Positions 12,013-13,262 of a stretch of 13,262 nucleotides of DNA are shown piece by piece (the first letter of the stretch is position 1; the number at the start of each line of letters is the position of its first letter). This stretch comes from Actinotalea sp. (GTDB lineage Bacteria; Actinomycetota; Actinomycetes; Actinomycetales; Cellulomonadaceae): assembly GCA_014360395.1 (NCBI GenBank), contig JACIXM010000095.1:1-13262 (forward strand), in the 5' to 3' direction. The translations under genes were made by a program, and so were the position numbers. The notes under the pieces were generated by a model. It searched no databases and was not told the origin of the DNA. It worked only from the letters and a program-made list of their open reading frames with translations.

Positions 12013-13262
12013 GTGGCGGAGCAGGGTGAGGGCGCGGACGGCGCGTGCCCGCGCGCCGGCGCCGCGTGCGCGCCCGACGTGTCGGGGCCGCGACGCCCGT
12101 GGCCCGCCACCTGGCCGTGGTGGCTCCAGGTCCTCGCCGTGGCCGTGCTCGCGCGCGGCGTGTCCGCCGTGGTCCTGCTCACCGTCGCCCGGTACCAGGC
12201 CGCGACGCCCTGGGCGGGCGCGGCGCCGTCGTACCCCGAGTACGTGGGCCTGTTCTGGGACGCCTCCTGGTACCGGGAGATCGCGGAGGCGGGCTACCCC
12301 GCGGCGCTCCCACGGGACCCCGACGGGGACGTCCTGCAGAACGCCTGGGCGTTCTTCCCGCTCTTCCCCCTGCTGGTGCGACCGCTGCTCGCGCTCGGGC
12401 TGCCGTGGTCGGTGGCGGCGCCGACGTCGGCCACCGTGCTCGGTGTCCTGGCCCTGCTCGTCGTGCACCGGCTGGTCGCGGCGGTCCTGCACCTCCGGTA
12501 CGGGCGGAGCCCGGCCGGCGTGCCGGACCGGTGGGCGTGGCTGCCGCTGGTCACGGTGGCGGTGCTGGCGACGCACCCGGCGTCGCCCGTGCTCCAGGCC
12601 GCCTACACCGAGTCCCTCGCCCTCCTGCTCGTCGCCGGCATCCTGCTGGGCCTGCTCCGGCACCGCTACGGGCTGGTGCTGCTCCTCCTGCCGCTCCTCG
12701 GGCTCACGCGGGCCGTGGCGCTGCCGATGGTGCTCGTCGTCCTGGCCCACGCGCTGGTCCGCGTCCGTCGCGGGCCGGCCCCGACGTCCGCCGAGCGCGT
12801 GCTCCTCGGGCTGACCGCCCTGACGGCGCTCGCCGCCGGGTTCCTCTGGCCGGTCCTCGTCGGGGTGGCCACCGGCGTGCCCGAGGCCTACGCCCTGACC
12901 CAGGGCGCCTGGCGAGGACGCGGCGAGGTCGCGCCGCTGGTGGCGTGGTGGGACGTCGCCCGCTTCCTCGTCGGTGACGCCGCGCCGCTCCTGCTCCTCG
13001 CCGTCGCCCTCGGGCTCGTCGCCCTCCTGGCGTGGCCACGCCTGCGGGCGCTGGGCGTGGAGGCGTGGGCCTGGGTCGCGGCGTACGTGGCCTACCTCGT
13101 CGTCGTGCTCGAGCCGGGGACCAGCCTCGTGCGCTTCTCGCTGCTCGCGTTCCCGGCGGCGGCCGCCGCGTCGGCGGCCGCCCTGGGTGTCCGCGGGCGG
13201 GCCGGACGGCGGGTCGCGGTGGGGGCGCTGCTCGCCGTCGGCGTCCTCGGGCAGGTGCTGTG
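12013..13262 (+). CDS. PIG-V-like polytopic mannosyltransferase family protein (3' truncated by window end)
   Basis: An open frame of at least 416 codons runs off the right edge. About 30 hydrophilic, Cys/Ala/Pro-rich residues precede the first membrane helix at about 37-60. The loop after it carries FWDASWYREIAEAGYP (81-96, acidic D83) and NAWAFFPLFPLLVRPLL (110-126). This arrangement is typical of PIG-V/GPI-mannosyltransferase-2-like proteins (GT-C fold, lipid-linked sugar donors). At least seven further hydrophobic segments follow. GTG at 12013 has GGGGGA at 12001-12006 and lies 25 bp after folP2, so the two are probably cotranscribed. Bacteria lack GPI anchors, so the acceptor must be another envelope glycan or lipid; substrate unknown. 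Confidence 0.75.
   Translation, partial: MAEQGEGADGACPRAGAACAPDVSGPRRPWPATWPWWLQVLAVAVLARGVSAVVLLTVARYQAATPWAGAAPSYPEYVGLFWDASWYREIAEAGYPAALPRDPDGDVLQNAWAFFPLFPLLVRPLLALGLPWSVAAPTSATVLGVLALLVVHRLVAAVLHLRYGRSPAGVPDRWAWLPLVTVAVLATHPASPVLQAAYTESLALLLVAGILLGLLRHRYGLVLLLLPLLGLTRAVALPMVLVVLAHALVRVRRGPAPTSAERVLLGLTALTALAAGFLWPVLVGVATGVPEAYALTQGAWRGRGEVAPLVAWWDVARFLVGDAAPLLLLAVALGLVALLAWPRLRALGVEAWAWVAAYVAYLVVVLEPGTSLVRFSLLAFPAAAAASAAALGVRGRAGRRVAVGALLAVGVLGQVL

Overview
The window looks like a core chromosomal segment of a high-G+C Gram-positive actinobacterium. The best fit is a Cellulomonas-like member of the Micrococcales, but this rests on sequence feel and gene content, not on a search. The evidence is very high G+C with G/C at nearly every third codon position, a mycothiol gene (mshB), actinobacterial forms of DapC, DapD and FolP2, many GTG starts, and -10 boxes set exactly at leaderless start distance. 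I see no insertion sequence, prophage, CRISPR array, tRNA, rRNA or compositional island.

Layout. The left end holds the tail of an unidentified gene overlapping mshB (mycothiol biosynthesis), then a small four-helix membrane protein with a leaderless promoter. A strong 9-bp hairpin follows, then a VanW-family membrane-anchored protein. The vanW gene converges on a small minus-strand gene for a stand-alone Rv0428c-type SH3-like domain, and one hairpin carries both stop codons. That small gene is divergent from fdxA/fdxC (7Fe-8S ferredoxin), which leads into dapC. After a 250-bp regulatory gap with a CRP/GlxR-like site and two inverted repeats comes gltA (citrate synthase). It converges on a minus-strand pair: dapD and, downstream of it, a lysozyme-fold/transglycosylase-like exported protein. 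dapE is divergent from dapD across 51 bp. Then come a LOG-family gene, a folP2-type dihydropteroate-synthase paralogue and a PIG-V-like polytopic glycosyltransferase cut by the window end.

How the genes fit together. dapC, dapD and dapE are three consecutive steps of the succinylase branch to meso-diaminopimelate (lysine and peptidoglycan). VanW, the transglycosylase-like protein and the PIG-V-like protein are also envelope-associated by family. The order mshB, Rv1171-like, fdxC, dapC, dapD (opposite strand), dapE, LOG, folP2 parallels Mycobacterium tuberculosis Rv1170-Rv1207 as I remember it, so this is an old conserved neighbourhood. The more novel content is regulatory: a repeated leaderless promoter layout, two divergent promoter pairs, the gltA control region and several hairpins without T-tracts. 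I do not see an undescribed accessory system.
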